64,000 nt of DNA from Certhia americana. Lineage: Eukaryota > Chordata > Aves > Passeriformes > Certhiidae. Positions within the stretch are counted from its first letter, which is position 1, and each line of letters starts with the position of its first letter. The notes under the pieces were generated by a model. It was not told where the DNA came from and made no database searches. It saw only the letters and a program-made list of their open reading frames with translations. A program made the translations under genes and the position numbers. The stretch is taken from assembly GCA_018697195.1 (NCBI GenBank), contig CM031858.1, positions 87,883,277 through 87,947,276 on the forward strand, in the 5' to 3' direction. Of the stretch, positions 51,411 to 62,900 are shown piece by piece.

Positions 51411-53154
51411 TTCCATTCTTCTTCCAAAACACACTACTTAAATGTAATTAATCAGATTTATGCAAGCATTTTTTCATTTACTTGCAGAGTATCAAATATT
51501 ATAAACATACCCAAAAAAATGATAATGCAATTGGGATAAGATGTAAGAAAAAAAAGCAATGGTTTATTTACTGTACTAACAGTAAAAATCTCCACAATGA
51601 GTGATACTACTCAGATTCAGCACAGTGATTTGGGCTCAGAAAATAAATGAATGTGCTACTTTCAAATTTAGAACATCCTTTTTTCATTGTCTGAGAAAAG
51701 GCATAAAGGCAGGCTTTTCCACTCCATTCTCAGTAGGTATAAGATAACTGAAACAGGAAGGAAAGAAAAAAACCACGGGGAAAGAAAAGAAAAAGGTAAA
51801 AAAAAAAAGCCCCACAACGTACTAGCTGGCAGGACACAATTTGTCGGTCACAAAACACAGCATGGCAACATAATTTTCTGTCTACAGCTTCTATTCTCAT
51901 TGCCTTTTCTTATGTCTGCCTCGGTATTTTTACTCAGAAAACACTTCTAAAAGTGTGTCATCTGCAAACTTTAAAACACAGTGAAGACATGGTTTCTTAT
52001 CTCTGACTATTCACAACATCTAAAGGCCTAACTTTTATGTATTATCATGGCTACTACTGCCATTAGTACTAATAAATAATATTAAAGTGTTACTATTAAT
52101 AATATTAAGGTTCAGATGTCTTCCAGTCAGAAATACAGAAAAATGAAGTGACAAACTCAAAATACTTATTATAATCAAAAGAGTGACAAAATCCAAATAT
52201 GCAACATGTCACTTTTTCCTGTCTTTTATTGAAAAGTCTCTGCTGTAATGTAGTAATAATATTATTATAGAATATAAAGAAAACGGCTTCAATCAGAATT
52301 TAAAGCTATATAAGTTCATTTTTCTTTTGTGATGCTACAAAGGAACACACATTTTAATACATTGCATTCTGCTCACCTCCAATTTTTAAAGTAGCTGTTT
52401 TCTTTTTGAGACTGAACAATTAATGACTTCCTAAAGCATTTCTGAAGCTGATATTGTGATAATCTGAAGTTATTCATTAAGAAATTAGTGTAGCCAAACA
52501 TACAATCTAATACATGAGTAAACAAACAATCAGAGGGCACAAAGACAGGTGCTTCAACTCCTGGCAGCAAACCTAGTAGTTGTTAAAGCACTTTAGAGGA
52601 GAAAAAAGTTGGTCCTCATGGAATATAGCCAAAAAGCAGACACTGCCTTTAGACAAGCCATCAACAGTTCCTCTGAAGAAGAAAAAGATAGATGACCACC
52701 ATATGATGTTCTAGTGTGGACTCAAATGCAATACCTCTTTCCACTGCAAGGCTGAGCTGATGATGTGGAATGTGAATGAACTCTTAAAAGAATTCACTAA
52801 GACTCTCTTCCCACAAAAAAGTTTATGACAGGTAAGAAGGGTTGCAAAAGCTACTGAGAGACAAGATATTACAGATTTGAACAGATATGTCTTAGTAGTT
52901 CTAATTTTACTAACAACTCAACTATTGTATTGTTTAGGGATGAAGAGTTGGTTTGCTTTTGACTTGTCATGTTGAGTCAGGGCATTTGCAGTATAGCAAC
53001 TGGTCAAAATTAAGCTTATGCAAACAAAACTGTTTGAACTCATTCTAGCATTATAACTGATTGTGATTGTTTCACACTACAGCTCTCTGGGTTTTTTGTT
53101 TGGTGCTTTTAAAAAAATAAAAAAAGGCAATAGATTATTTGCAGAAGTCCTTAC

Positions 53155-53331
53155 CTCCTCTGTGGACTACGGTTCTGAGAGAACTCTGAATCACTGTCCT
53201 TTGATGTTGGAGAGCCCTTATATGTGTAAAAAACATCTTCTGTTTCAGTAATATAACTAATCTCATTCATAAGGTTATCTACAGATGAGTGTCGTGGTTT
53301 ACGGATTTCATGACGCAGTCTAGGACTCCGC
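53155..53331 (-). CDS. PTPN3: PTPN3 exon: linker (residues 103-162)
   Basis: The exon is 177 nt. Its acceptor is ttttaag and its donor AG/GTAAGG, phase 2 on both sides. It reads [39 protein letters not shown] and [19 protein letters not shown]. The basic start followed by [14 protein letters not shown] is strongly conserved in PTPN3 and marks this as the FERM-PDZ linker. The many acidic and Ser residues suggest a phosphorylated disordered region; that is inference. A CR1 LINE fragment starts about 245 bases upstream of this exon in gene orientation, at 53577. The exon is a frame-neutral unit of 59 codons. Confidence 0.95.
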
Positions 53332-54825
53332 CTTAAAAATACAGAATAAAAACACAAGCAGGAAGATTAGATTATTTCATGAAACTTCATAAAAGAAAAA
53401 TTTCTATCCTATTGCAGTTATGATATGAATCTTCATAACAGGCTTATGAATCTCACTTCAAATAATCAATTTTTAATCATCCTGTACAGTTTACTAGGCG
53501 GTCATACACTGCTAGGTTCAGTACACTGAACTGATTTGGTGCTTCCCCCCCCTGTAAAATGCAACTTATATTATTAAAATTTTAATCACAGGATAAATCT
53601 GGCTGGAAGGGACTCATGAGGGTCATCTAGTCCAATCTTCTGCTCAAAGCAGGGTCAACTAAGGCCAGAGTAGGCTGCTTAAGGCTTTATCCACTCATAT
53701 CTCAAAAAATCTGAAGGATGGACACCACGTAACTTCCCCAGGCAATGACTGTCCATGCGGTGAAGCAGTTTTTCCATTATATCCTGACAAAACCTCTTTT
53801 GTTTCAACATATACTTGTTACTTCATCTTCCCACTACGGAATAGTAAAAAAAACTGGCCTCATCCTGTAGCTGGCCTCCTCCTAAGCAATTCTGGGCTGC
53901 TGTTAGGCTTCTGGGAAACCCCTGCTTCTCCAGGCTGAATGTCAGTCTCTCCTCACAGGGTAGGTGCTCAAGCCCCCTGCCTACCTTGGAGCTGGTGGTC
54001 TTTGCTGAGCTTGCTCCAGTTTGTAAGTGCCTGTCTTGCATTTGCAGACAAAAAAGGGCTGCAGCTTTCTAATAAAATCTAGACAATGCTGTGCCAAAGG
54101 GGACTACCATTTCCAGTGACCTACTATCTATGACTCTGTTAATTCTGCCAGGTTGGTCAGGGTGTACCAGATGGCTCATATACCACATCTGCCTTAAAGA
54201 TTACCGTGTTGTTTTCCAGAAAGCTGCACCACAGACAACATGGTTACACTGGGTTGTTACTTCCCAGGACACTATGTCTCTGTTGAATTGCACACATTTC
54301 CTATTGGCCTACTTCTCCAGATTATCAAGATCACTTTGGAGAGCAGCCCTGCCCTGAGGCTTATTGACTCACCCCCCAGTTTGGTGCCATCTGCAAACTT
54401 TATGATCAAGCATACCATTACCTCCTCCAGATAATAAAGACGTTAAGCAGGACAGGTCCCAAGAGAGATCCCTGCAGTCATCTACATTTTATTGCTGTCC
54501 AAGTAGATTGTGACCCATTAACAACTCCCCTCTTAGTCCAGTCATCCAACCTTTTTAACACTTTTTTTTTTAATACCACCTTGTTGTCCACCCATACAGA
54601 AACATAATGCCTTAACTTGGGTATAAGATTATGGCAGAGAGCATGAAAGCCTTGCTAAAACTGAGGTGACACCTACCCTTCTGTTGTCATGCATATTCTC
54701 AGGATAAAAATGTTTAAATATATATATATATATGTATACACACTACATAATTATTCTGCTAGAGAACACACAATTAGAGATGGTAGGAGGCTAGAAGGTG
54801 TGGAAAAGGTTGAAAAGAGATTTAC
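53332..54825 (-). other. PTPN3 intron, 1.5 kb, mostly CR1
   Basis: Intron between two linker exons. A CR1 LINE fragment occupies roughly three quarters of it, leaving about 245 bases on the left and 130 on the right, including a TA tract at 54717-54735. Confidence 0.85.
53577..54690 (-). mobile_element. CR1 LINE, 5'-truncated, about 1.1 kb
   Basis: In plus-strand reading it begins aatcacaggataaatctggc and tggaagggactcatgagggt, then tgctcaaagcagggtcaact, the reverse complement of a CR1 3' end. Further on it has ccatctgcaaactttatgat, gacaggtcccaagagagatc and gtagattgtgacccattaac, which match the complement of the CR1 reverse transcriptase region. It therefore lies in the same orientation as PTPN3. 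Many frameshifts and stops are present, so it is inactive. Confidence 0.92.
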
Positions 54826-54960
54826 CAATTGGGGGTAACAGGAGGTGATCGAGAAGGAAGGCTTTTGGTCTCTAGGTGTTCAACTGATAAGGATCGTCTC
54901 ATAGATGGGTTCCAAACCATCCCACCTATCACTTTTCTGCAGTACTGGTTGTTTACAGAC
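54826..54960 (-). CDS. PTPN3: PTPN3 exon: linker with RSLS 14-3-3 site (residues 58-103)
   Basis: The exon is 135 nt, with acceptor tcttttcag and a GTAAA donor, phase 2 on both sides. It encodes [18 protein letters not shown], then [17 protein letters not shown] and [10 protein letters not shown]. The motif RSLSVE (Ser codon at 54885-54887, residue 83) corresponds to Ser359 of human PTPN3, which is reported as a phosphoserine site for 14-3-3 binding. The segment is basic and rich in Ser and Pro, as expected for a disordered linker between FERM and PDZ. The length is divisible by three and the flanking phases are equal, so skipping it would keep the frame but remove the 14-3-3 site. Confidence 0.95.
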
Positions 54961-56498
54961 CTGAAAAGATATAAAACAACTATATGTGAGTTATTTTGCA
55001 TAGAAAACTTAAATGAAATAAAATATGCTTATAAAGTCAACTTCATAATTTAAAGCATCCCCAGTGCTTACCCCTCCTTACTTATGCATTTATATTCTCA
55101 CCGAAACATTTGCTGTCCTTCATTTGTGACAATAAAAGTGATTGTTAATCCCAGCTACATTGCTAATCACCAGCCTGGATAAAAATAACTTTTTCTGATA
55201 ATTATTTTTTACCTAATTGTGTTTAAGAAGACAGAGGGGAAAACAGGAAATCCAGTATCTCCTACTGGCAATGAATTGAGTGTCTGACAAAACACAGCTC
55301 AAATATAGGTAATATGTTCTGAAGCTTCTCTGTTAATACTCACAAAGGGGTAACAACTCAGCAAGACCTTCACTGAGCAAAGGACAACTTTAGCCATCTA
55401 CCTGCTGCCTCATCAATTAAGTGCTAAACCAGACAACACCCTATTGTGGAAAGAAGCCACTTTCGAGTGATGTATTCCCTATAAACTATTAAAAAGAAAA
55501 TCTGACATGAAAATAGGATTTTCAGGTCTGGGCTGCTTCTTGTAACAAGAATCTGACAAGAAGAGGGCTGCACCAGAATAAGAACCACCATTAGGAAAGA
55601 AATAGAAGTATCTTAATAGCAAAAATACACAGCATAAAGAAAACCTTTAAGCAGACTGAAATTGAGACAAACTAAATCTTACGCATAATTTTATATAGCA
55701 TTCCACAAGTCAAGCTGAGAGATAAGCTGCTCATCCTTAAGTTTACAGGCCTAGGATTTCTCATGGAAGAAACAATTTAATAGTTAGAGAGAAAACACCT
55801 TTGGCTCATTAAGCCCTGAGCTGTACATAATGGGCAACTGGGATATCAGGCTATGTAAGGACCTTACTACAGAGCTGAAAAGTCTCAATTTTACACAGCA
55901 TTAAAAAAAAAAGCGTGTTACTAAAGCTGTGGTATTGTGCTAAAAATCAAACCTCAAGCATGCTTTGCATTCTACTACTTTTTGCTTATATAAACAAAAT
56001 TAAAAGCAACCCATAATTTTTTTCATATATACTGAAGAATTTCATATAACTTGTTCATGATTTTAAAGAAAATAAACTCCATCTTCTAAATATACTTTAA
56101 AAACTTATCTAATTATAAAAAAAAATAGAGGAAAAGCTTAGCATGAAGCATCTACATTTTTAAATCAGCTATCCTTTTATGTTTTCATGCTTAGTAAACA
56201 AAGCCCATCAACTCAGGAGAAGCTTTTGGCTATACTACCCATTTTATTTTTCCAAGACTTTTGAATACAATGACAAGGTACCAGCTACTCATCTTCTTCA
56301 GAAACAGGGTTCTGTCAAAGAAGACTTATATAGTTGGAGCAGAAGGAAAGACTCAAAAAAAGGGATGCATTATGAAAAATGCATTGTGAAGGACTCCACA
56401 TTAATCACCTTTTCTTTTTTATAAATGGCTGTTGATGCATTTTCCAACAAAGACAACTTGATGTGCAACATAAATCACAAAAATGTGATGGAAGTCAG

Positions 56499-56541
56499 AA
56501 CCCTAAACCCTAACTCTAATCTTAGACCCCTAATCCTGACC
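56499..56541. repeat. degenerate interstitial telomere-like repeat
   Basis: The stretch aaccctaaaccctaactcta followed by atcttagacccctaatcctg reads as about seven imperfect CCCTAA units. It resembles the vertebrate telomere repeat in its C-rich orientation. Such short interstitial copies are known at sites of old break repair; whether that applies here is inference. Confidence 0.6.
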
Positions 56542-58560
56542 ACAAAATCACTTATAGGGTATGTCTCTAGATATTTCAGTTAAAGCACAGAAGATAAATA
56601 ATCTCCTGAACTTCAAGTAGCCGCCCTTCAGATGCCAAATATCAGCATATTTCTCAGCAAACATTCTGGGATGCTGCCAAAGCCTTTCTGGAATGGGCTG
56701 TACTATCTTGAAATGATGCTTCCTTTCTCCCATCTATTAATAAGGCTGTCCTTGGTGAAAATTACAGATACATTTTCAACCAGGAATGCAAATGCATCTA
56801 GGAGAGACTATTCTGCATTTACCAGTATTTACCTCTCAGAATCTGGGGATGTGATTCAGTCTGCTCCTTGAATAAGGCTTACAGATGATTTATTCAACTC
56901 AGCAGGCCAATTTAAATGGAATGCCTCTAGTACCTAAGCTATGAGAATCAAGAAGGGCACAGGTATGTGCAAATAGGAAACTGTACACAAGTACTGCAAC
57001 AATTTGAAGTGATGCAATAAATGCTAGGCTATTTGCCTCAGATAAGTGTAGAAAAACATAGAACAAGAAAGCCACAAAGTCCATAGGAAAACCTGTGGTA
57101 CTTAAGATGGCAAAACCTAAATGTGGCACACCTAAAAGCTGATGGAAGCTGCATGAAAAGAATTCTTGAATGCAAGTCAATCTTAAAACTTCCAGGACTT
57201 CATGATGTTGTCAGTGGAGCTTTTGTGTGCACATTTGGTTTTGTAGTTTGGCTTGTCTGTGGTTTTTTTGATTAATACAATGCAAAAATTTGTTCCCTTT
57301 CATAAGGGAGAATGCAGAATCTCTTTTGTGGTTGTGTAGCTTCCACGAGTTCAGAGCCATCCTTGAAAAGGAGCATGGGAAATCTTACAACATTCCACAG
57401 TCATAAACAAGTCAGAAAGTAAAAATTTTCAGTATGTGAAATATGACCTCAGAAATTACTTTTTCACAATTTTTCTTAAATCTCTTGAGAAAATAATTAG
57501 CTGTGTTCATAGGAACTACTTAAAGCTTTTCAAAATTACTGTTGCTTCTTATGTAGTTAAGCAGTCTTTCATAGCAATGGTTTCTGAGTTCGTTCTTTCT
57601 CATGTAGATGCTAAAATTCATGCTTACTGCTGGTATAAATAAAGCCAAAGAGGTTATCCTTAAGCTGATGGAAGGTATGTCCATAACTGATTCTCCGCCA
57701 GGCGATTCCTTAAAAGTCAAAGCAAGCAATTCAGCAGAGACAAAGCCTCAGAGCATTGAAATCACTTGAAAAGAACTCCTCCTTAGTAATTCAGATCCAC
57801 AAAGAGTGCTGTCCTGTATGCTACAAGCTATTAAGAAGTTGTAACAGCAGATTTAGCAAAAATAAAATGTTTGGTAAAAAAATGGAATGATACTAAACTG
57901 GAACCCTTTGGAACTCGTACTGTTTTCTTTCTTAACATTACAAAGGCTGAGAAATGCTTGTGTGTATATATCTGTCATATAGGAGGATCAGGGTTTTGAA
58001 TCTCTTAGCAAATTTGAAAGAAATAAAAGACTCCAGGACCTGACAATCCCACAAACTTTGAGTGTAACCTCCTCAACACCTCCACTACAGGAAAAACAAG
58101 GTCATAACACCCCATAAATGAGTTAATTCTAAGAACAGGGATTTTTAAAATGTTAGAAAATTAGAATACTGTCTGGACAACTACTTTTTACCCCATGATC
58201 TAGAAACCGGATCATCCAGCTATGATCTAGTGTACTAGGTGAAAACATGGAATTCTACTCCAGCAGGAAACAATATTTTATCAGAATTCCTACTGTTGGA
58301 CAGCCCTCATTGGTTAATTGTTTCATTTACAAGCAATACCAGTGCACTTGGTATTAATTTCCACAGCATCAAGAGACATCAGTGTGAAAAGCCATAGAGC
58401 CACCAAAATCTATGGAGTTATTTGAAGCATGTTGATATCATTCAGAAGTTGAAGCTTATCCTAATAGAAGACAGAAAATCAGTCTGACAAATTAAATGCG
58501 AAGTTAAACTGTTAAAGGAACACACTACAAAAAAAATCACAGAAACACACTACCACAAAC

Positions 58561-58626
58561 AAAAATAAATAAATAAACAAATAAATATTATTTAATATTA
58601 TTAAATAAATATTATTAAATAAATAA
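58561..58626. repeat. (AAAT)n tract with degenerate AT-rich extension
   Basis: Runs of AAATAAAT and TATTAAAT units stretch over about 65 bases. It lies 180 bases from the G-rich pentanucleotide tract. Confidence 0.75.
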
Positions 58627-58809
58627 AATACGTCTCCAAGAATCATGAGAACAATCAGGTTTTTAGAGAGTCTACAGATCATCAAAGGGTCAAAGAACCA
58701 CCCAGAATATCGCATCCAGAGATGATAATGACACAAGACTTTCTCTTTCATTCACTATTAATATGAAATACTTTTATATTTATTTTTTATTATTACGGAA
58801 TGTTTTTTT

Positions 58810-58876
58810 GGGATGGGATGGGATGGGATGGGATGGGGTGGGGTGGGGTGGGGTGGGGTGGGGTGGGGTGGGATGG
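58810..58876 (+). repeat. (GGGAT)n(GGGGT)n microsatellite
   Basis: About five GGGAT units are followed by about seven GGGGT units and a final GGGAT. The plus strand has more than ten consecutive G runs of three or four, each separated by one or two bases, so it can form G-quadruplexes by the usual G3+ rule. It lies on the template strand of PTPN3. Confidence 0.92.
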
Positions 58877-59805
58877 ACGAGACAATGAAGACACAGGACA
58901 TGACACCTTTGTAGCTGAATTGCTGATAAATACAACAGCAGAACAAATCAACATAGTGGAAGAAATCACTGTGATTGATACCTATCAAAAAAGCCTGAGC
59001 CCTTAACATAAAAGAGAACTACTTGAGTAAAACCTCCCACTTCAAAAATCACACAGGATGGCCAAAATAAAGGCCGACTGCAAAGAAATGGAGAAGGACA
59101 TGTCAATGTCAAGTGACTGACTGGACAATAAACTGGCAGCTTAACTTTAAAGAAGATAGCTCCCAGTTACTGCATATAGAGAGGAATAATCCCAGCTTCA
59201 CATAGGAATATCACAGGCTCTAAAGAATTACTTCTGAGTAACTAGATCTTAGATAACACTAGGAAACTACCAACTCTATAACTAGAAGAATCTAATGAGA
59301 CAAATAAAGGATTAGAAGTGTCACAAAAGGGGTATCTTGAATACCTCAATGGGAAAAAGTTTTTCATCTTTATGTCAGTAATAAGTGGTTGGTGTGATGC
59401 ACTCCAGAAACTGCCCTAGCATATTAAACAGAATGTGTACATGACACTAATGGCTAAACATTTCAAAACAAATCTGTTCTGCAAATTCTCTTACCAGATC
59501 ATTAGCTACATGACATTTTTGCTTTCCAGTGTTTTTATACTTCAGACTGAAGCAGCAAGTTGAAAAAATAGCAGTAAAACATATATCCAAACACCTTATG
59601 AGGCAATTATAAGCAAAGTTCTACTGTAAGGAGATCACATTGCAGAACGTGAAACCACAACCATATAACTTGTCAAATGGTTCATATATAGACTGGAACA
59701 AATCTATGGACAGGACTGAATTCTGCCACTTCAACTTGAGCCACCACTGACATAAATCCTCCCATTCCCATCATAGAGCAAAACATATTTTCGCACAATA
59801 CTTAC

Positions 59806-59978
59806 TTTGCTGGATTTCTAGAACCCAGAGTCCAATAATGTGATAATATCTTTTTTTCATGAGGTAGTGACTTCTTTGCCTGAAAAAATGTGTGATGCTC
59901 TACACAAGATTTCCAAAGATTTTTGCATGCTCTGTAATTTAACATGTTGAAGGCAACAATATGCTCTCTGGATTCATT
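59806..59978 (-). CDS. PTPN3: PTPN3 exon: end of FERM F3 lobe and start of FERM-adjacent region (residues 1-57)
   Basis: The exon follows a CAG acceptor (ct at 59979-59980) and ends at a GTAAG donor (59801-59805). It is 173 nt long, starts on a codon boundary and ends two bases into a codon. It reads [19 protein letters not shown], then [16 protein letters not shown] and [12 protein letters not shown]. The [12 protein letters not shown] stretch is the last helix of the FERM F3 (PH/PTB-like) lobe, typical of FERM proteins of the 4.1 type, and what follows is the FERM-adjacent segment. The preceding F3 exon should encode the conserved YPW and the basic stretch before it. I do not find it in 59979-64000, so it probably lies past the window edge. 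Confidence 0.95.
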
Positions 59979-62900
59979 CTGTAACAGTAGGGAACACTAT
60001 GTTTCAACATATACAAGTAGATGAAACAGTAAACAGGGTCATAAAAAACACAATAAAATTATTTTAAGCTTAAACATGAAAAATACATTGTGGCAAACAA
60101 ACAAACAAAAAATCAGCATATTTTGAGCTGGAGATTTTGAGCTGGAGATGGCCAAGATACCTCTGTGACTATGTGAAATTCCAAACTGCAAAATGTGCAC
60201 TTTACAAGTTCATGAAATGTTAAAGAAATATTTAAGTCTAGAGTGGTAAAGATTTTGTAAAGGTGAGTATCATGTTATACTGATAAATATATTTTCAAGT
60301 TCCCAGTCAGATTTTGATCGCATAAGAATAACAAATTCTTTAAAACATTCCATTAACGGTGCAATGTCAAAAGGAAACACCCCCCCCCCTCACTCTTTGA
60401 ATTTGAACTCTTCATGTAAGTCTTCAATTTAATAATATTCTTTCAAGCGCCATAGTATGCAATAAGCATATACTTGACAGTCTTTCAGAAGAAACTGAAG
60501 ATGTTAACAGTGATCTTGAGAGAAAGAAAATAGTTCTGATGGGACTGGAGCTGCTGCTACTGCTGTTGAAATCCACTCCTGCTTGGATGATAATGTGAGG
60601 CCACAAGGAGGAGGTTCAGAAGGCAGTAGAATATAAAACTTGTGTGTCTCGATGCAAACTCTTACAAGTAACTTCAGTGCCAAAGTGCCAGTGAAGCATG
60701 AGTGCAACACAATTGTGCCACCAATGTTTATCCCAAGACTTTTGTACGAGAGAAAGCTTTGTAATTAGTTAATCTAGTTATTGATGCAAAGAAAGCAGAA
60801 TGAGAGCAAAGCAAAGAGTAGAAATAAAGGTAACATGAGACCTGAGCCAATTGCCAGCACAGCTCAGCACTTCAGTGAAAAAACACAAATTTTCATCACT
60901 CATCTTTTCCAGCTCCTCTAAATTGTGACTGATTTTGACATCTCACCATATAATTAGACAGGCAATCTTTTGCTTGTTCACAGCAACAATCTTGTTGGGA
61001 AGTAACTACAAACCATTTTGGCTGGAATTGTCAATACGTTTTTGTTCCATTCTTATTTCTAGGCAGCATTTTACAAATGCCACATATCTGAGACCAATCC
61101 TGCATTTTGCAAATCACTTCATGTCTAGTCCAGAGAAACTATGGCTTCAGACACACTTTTAAGAAAAACAGTGAGACTCTCAAGAGAAAAAAAGGTTTGA
61201 TTTCACATAAGCACTGAAAAATATTTAACTGATTACAATCTTTCAGGAATGGTCTTCCTATATCGATTAAAGCATTAAAAAAGTATTTTCTTTTCAAGAT
61301 GTGGATTTGTTATTTGAGTCGCTTTTATACTGGAACCAATTCATCTTTGTCAGTTCACCACAGCTGCTTCTAAGTAGTTATGTAAAATAAAGCAGGAAAG
61401 CATAGTGAAATCCAAACTCAGAATTTCTCAAAATATATAAAGCATACATCACAATGATTTAATGAAAAACGTCATTTCTGACATACTCCCTGTTGGTTGA
61501 ACTCCACTTGAAGGGTTTTACTACTCCAGCAGACAAATAAAAAGAAATGTATAGATATTTTTGTTGGCCTGAAGTGCAAGTGCTGGCCTTTCAATTGCCA
61601 CAAAAATTATTTCATCCAAACACCTCAATTACATTGAAAAGCTATAGTACAAAGATAAGGAATTAAGTATGTCTAATATTCTTGGGTTTAAATTTAGGTT
61701 TTAAAACAGCAATGAATTTTGCTTGTTACAAGTGTGCTTTTCTGTTGCCACAGAACCTTCTTAGCAGCCATTAAGTAGGCTGAACTTTGAACAAGGATTT
61801 AAGCTAGGAAAAATAAGTTGAGAAGTTTCATAAAAATTTATTCAATTTTTAGAATAACACAACTTTCCGTTAATAGCAATCTTCCTTCACTAACAGGCCA
61901 CCTTGTAAGTTATGCTGTTAAATCTGTGTACTTTTTTAAAGGTGAGAAGAGTTCTAGTGGGATCCAAAGATCTAATGACTATCGTACTTCCCAACTCAAG
62001 TTCCAAAAGAATGACATTTTAATGATTATCAAGAAATGTGGATTAGAGAAATTTGAGACCATAAAGGTAAAGCAAACAATTCCATATAGCTAAAACACCT
62101 GGCTAGTTCAACATATGGAAGAACTTCTGCAACTGTTGTATGCCTACTCTATTAATAGAAAATCTGAAAACATCTACAGCATAGAAAGTAAAGATATTTT
62201 TTAGTGTGCAGCAAATGAAGTTGGTTTTAAGCATTAGATAGGCACATTGAAAATAAAATTTAATTTCTGAAAGGTACAAAATGTTGCCTGTAAAGAGCAG
62301 AGGTCCTATTCCTACCTTAAATCCTGTACCCTTCATTAAGCCTACAACTCATGAGCTCCTATAGCACCAGACATTCACTGATTCATCAGTCTTGCTCCCC
62401 AGTCCTGATCTGGCTCTTCAGTAGAAACAGAAGTACTGCATACTCCTAGTCAAGTAGCTGAACAACAAACCGGAGCAGTGGGGGGGTGAAGGAGAAGGTG
62501 AGTAGAAGGGAAAGACTGAAATAAGGTAAGTTGATTTTTCAGAAGAGGCACATAAGGAAAGAAAAATGGAGTAAAAGAAGTAAGGAGAATAAATCAATGA
62601 AACACAGCACATCCCAGAGGACTGGAAACTCATTACCTTTGAGACTTTCTGCAGATTTTTGTAAAGAATCTACATATGACCTATGAAATCTAAAAGAAGT
62701 TCTATAGCACTCTCATCATCTTTAGTCAAATCTCATCTATGAATATACAGTATCTGCTCTGTTTTCCTCACATTCTTTCATCTTCTTTACTTTCAGATTC
62801 ATTTACCTATTTGCATCTGTATTTCCAAGCAAAAAACTGATCAATTCAAGTACTGACACCAATGCAGTCATCTGCCTTCACACACCTCTCAAGCATCCCA

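Larger units (their letters stand above)
40738..53154 (-). other. largest PTPN3 intron, 12.4 kb
   Basis: Intron in the FERM-PDZ linker. It collects most of the inserted DNA in the window: a CR1-like relic (44935-45170), two solo LTRs (45701-46298 and 47680-48389), a 22-A run at 40822-40843, an ATT microsatellite at 50548-50569 and a very AT-rich stretch at 51310-51410. No further exon was recognised. Confidence 0.85.
54961..59805 (-). other. PTPN3 intron between FERM end and linker, 4.8 kb
   Basis: This intron contains a short degenerate telomere-like stretch (56499-56541), an AAAT-rich tract (58561-58626) and a G-rich pentanucleotide tract (58810-58876). No exon was recognised. Confidence 0.85.
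13201..59978 (-). other. PTPN3: PTPN3 gene, 3' two-thirds (16 coding exons)
   Basis: This is the gene-level entry for a minus-strand FERM-PDZ-tyrosine phosphatase gene. The exons give 651 in-frame codons (643 without the 24-nt microexon) and a TAG stop. The order is FERM C-terminus, linker, PDZ, short linker, PTP domain. PTPN3 is preferred over its paralogue PTPN4 because the PDZ stretch from [14 protein letters not shown] through KASRES and the linker stretch [10 protein letters not shown] match PTPN3 as I know it. Established knowledge: PTPN3 is a cytosolic, membrane-associated phosphatase; FERM contacts the membrane and cytoskeleton, PDZ binds C-terminal peptides, and PTP removes phosphate from tyrosine. 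Every junction is GT-AG and phases match throughout. The first exons lie beyond base 64000. Residue numbers in the exon entries count from the first residue visible here. Confidence 0.96.

Noticed and set aside
53823..54434. Several open frames on both strands downstream of the 53155-53331 exon.
   Set aside because: They fall within the CR1 fragment; they are broken remains of LINE sequence or its complement, not host exons.
58758..59009. Minus-strand frame with a PTPPHPTPPHP-like repeat and plus-strand frame with GWDGMGW repeats.
   Set aside because: Both are translations of the GGGAT/GGGGT microsatellite.
60424..60606. Minus-strand frame with a run of Ser residues.
   Set aside because: A short CTG/CTA-rich stretch read on the minus strand; no exon features and no match to PTPN3.
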